Source of the DNA: Phycisphaerae bacterium
GTDB taxonomy: Bacteria; Planctomycetota; Phycisphaerae; UBA1845; Fen-1342
Assembly (NCBI GenBank): GCA_022842805.1
Contig: JALHOX010000084.1
Location: forward strand, 1 to 8,117
Direction of reading: 5' to 3'
DNA length: 8,117 bases
Shown here: piece by piece, positions 6,709-8,117 of the stretch
Position numbering within the stretch: position 1 is the first letter of the stretch
Layout of the letters: the number at the start of each line of letters is the position of its first letter
Program-made: the position numbers and the translations under genes
The notes under the pieces: generated by a model
Told to the model about the DNA's origin: nothing
Databases searched by the model: none
Seen by the model: only the letters and a program-made list of their open reading frames with translations

Positions 6709-8117
6709 ATGTCCCAGTTCCTCGCGCAAATTCCGCGGCAGACCCTCCGCATGGAGCAGCGGCTTACGCCGCAACTGATCCAGGCGATGGACATTCTGCA
6801 GCTCCCGCTGGCGGCGCTGGAAGCGCGGCTCGATGAAGAGCTGAACAGCAACCCGGCGCTTGACGTGGCCAGTAACCAGGCCGACGACGGCGCCGGCTCG
6901 GACCTGCGTGCGACCGACGATCGGGCCACCGCCACCGCCGATGTGGGGGCCCAGGATTTTGACCGCCTCGACCAACTGGTCAATGAATACGACTATCTCT
7001 CTGACGACTTCGATGAATACCGGGGGACGCGATCGCGCGCGGCGCTGAGCGAAGAGAGCGACTCGAAGTTTGAGGCGATGAGCAACGCGGCCGCCCGGCC
7101 GATGAGCCTGCAGGATCACCTGCTCGATCAATGGACGCTGATTGAAACCGATGCGCGCACACGCGCCATCGGCGAACAGATCATCCAGGATCTCGACGAC
7201 CACGGTCGCATCGAGACGCCGCTGGAGACACTCGGGGCCCGCGTCACGCCGCCGGCGACCGTCGCCGAGGTTGAGGCGGCGCTGCGGCTGGTGCAGTCGC
7301 TGGAGCCGACGGGCGTCGGCGCCCGCACGATTGTCGAAAGCCTGCTGCTGCAACTTCGCGCGTGGCCCGAAGACACGTCGCTCGAACAGCTGATGGTCGA
7401 GGAGCATTTCGAGGACCTGCGAAAAAACCGGTTGCCCGCGATCGCCGAGGCGCTCGAGGTCGACATCGACGACGTGAAGCAGGCGCTCTGGAACATCGGT
7501 CGGCTGCGGCTCAATCCCGCGGCGGAGATCACGCAGTCGCCGACCGCGATCGTCGTGCCCGATGTGATCGTCGAGTACAACGAGGACGACGACCGCTACG
7601 ACGTCCGCCTGGCCCGCGGCAACACGCGCGAGCTGCACATCTCCGAAGAATTTCGCGAGGCGCTGGAGAAATCGCGGGATGACAAGAAAAGCCGCGAGTT
7701 CCTGCGTCAGAAGCTCGACGCCGCCAACGCGCTGATCGAGGCTTTGCGGTTTCGTCGCGACCGGTTGCTGGAAGTGTCGAAAGCCGTGGTCGAGGCGCAG
7801 CGGGATTTTCTCGACCTGGGCGAGCAGCATCTGAAGGTGCTGCGCATGAGCGACCTCGCCGAGCGCTTCGGCTGCGACCCATCGACCATCAGCCGCACGG
7901 TCGATGAAAAGTATTTGCAGACGCCGCGCGGCATTCTGCCGCTTCGCAAGTTCTTCACCGGCGGCACGGCCAACGCTTCGTCGGGCGAGGAATTGGGCTG
8001 GGAGAGCGTGAAGGCGAAGGTGGCGGAGATCGTCGCCGAAGAGAACAAGAAGGACCCGCTGAACGACGATCAGATCGTCGTCGAGCTGCAAAAGCGCGGC
8101 ATCGAGATCAAGCGCCG
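6709..8117 (+). CDS. rpoN: RNA polymerase sigma-54 factor RpoN, 3'-partial
   Basis: Sigma-54 directs RNA polymerase to -24/-12 promoters and needs an AAA+ activator to open them. The 469 complete codons cover nearly the whole protein. Region I (about 12-52) has QRLTPQLIQAMDILQLP and LNSNPALD. Region II is acidic (53-125). The core-binding domain (about 131-280) contains LEPTGVGAR (198-206) and ESLLLQL. The DNA-binding part has the helix-turn-helix MSDLAERFGCDPSTISR (380-396) and KYLQTPRGILPLRKFF (401-416). The window ends after GIEIKR, just as the RpoN box begins, so about 25-30 residues are missing compared with the 477-aa E. coli protein. ATG 6709 gives the best N terminus; GTG 6700 and TTG 6706 are in frame after a TGA at 6697 and cannot be excluded. 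The ribosome binding site is weak. It departs from the usual sequence in T207 (family GARD) and in LNPAAE at 268-273 (family NPRPG). Confidence 0.96.
   Translation, partial: MSQFLAQIPRQTLRMEQRLTPQLIQAMDILQLPLAALEARLDEELNSNPALDVASNQADDGAGSDLRATDDRATATADVGAQDFDRLDQLVNEYDYLSDDFDEYRGTRSRAALSEESDSKFEAMSNAAARPMSLQDHLLDQWTLIETDARTRAIGEQIIQDLDDHGRIETPLETLGARVTPPATVAEVEAALRLVQSLEPTGVGARTIVESLLLQLRAWPEDTSLEQLMVEEHFEDLRKNRLPAIAEALEVDIDDVKQALWNIGRLRLNPAAEITQSPTAIVVPDVIVEYNEDDDRYDVRLARGNTRELHISEEFREALEKSRDDKKSREFLRQKLDAANALIEALRFRRDRLLEVSKAVVEAQRDFLDLGEQHLKVLRMSDLAERFGCDPSTISRTVDEKYLQTPRGILPLRKFFTGGTANASSGEELGWESVKAKVAEIVAEENKKDPLNDDQIVVELQKRGIEIKR

Noticed and set aside
6631..8091. A 486-codon open frame on the minus strand
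   Set aside because: It is antisense to rpoN, rich in Arg/Gln/His/Leu, with no recognisable motif. rpoN on the plus strand accounts for the region.

Overview
The window is a stretch of G+C-rich bacterial chromosome that looks like core (non-mobile) DNA. It holds six protein genes, one tRNA gene and short gaps rich in hairpins. I see no phage, transposon, CRISPR or plasmid signature. A planctomycete (Phycisphaerae-like) origin is my best guess. The reasons are the style of the sigma-54 protein, a Pro/Ala/Thr/Ser 'QPTSAP' linker in an exported protein, weak ribosome binding sites on several genes, and housekeeping genes that are not arranged in familiar operons. This is inference, not proof.

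Plus-strand block, 1-3490. The first gene is cut by the left edge and encodes a large, unusual member of the guanidino-modifying enzyme (agmatine/arginine deiminase-like) superfamily. A gap with competing hairpins, one of them terminator-like, separates it from a PhnP-type metallo-beta-lactamase-fold hydrolase with a possible leaderless start. A membrane-anchored alpha/beta hydrolase of the Bem46 type follows 51 bases later, starting at TTG.

Minus-strand block, 6361 down to 3515. NADP-dependent isocitrate dehydrogenase (icd, a long form) is followed by a 316-base gap holding a perfect 14-bp stem-loop and a second hairpin. Next come an exported protein of unknown function and then tRNA-Tyr(GUA), which has a good promoter of its own. 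The tRNA converges on the hydrolase gene.

Right edge, 6709-8117. rpoN (sigma-54) starts divergently from icd across a 347-base gap and is cut off inside the RpoN box by the window end.

The genes do not form one evident pathway. icd is TCA-cycle metabolism, rpoN is transcription, the tRNA is translation, and the left-hand hydrolases have unknown substrates. The items most worth a second look are the deiminase-like enzyme with its large insertion between catalytic His and Cys, the perfect stem-loop behind icd, the competing hairpins at 1547-1620, and the orphan exported protein. I did not find a convincing new multi-gene system.
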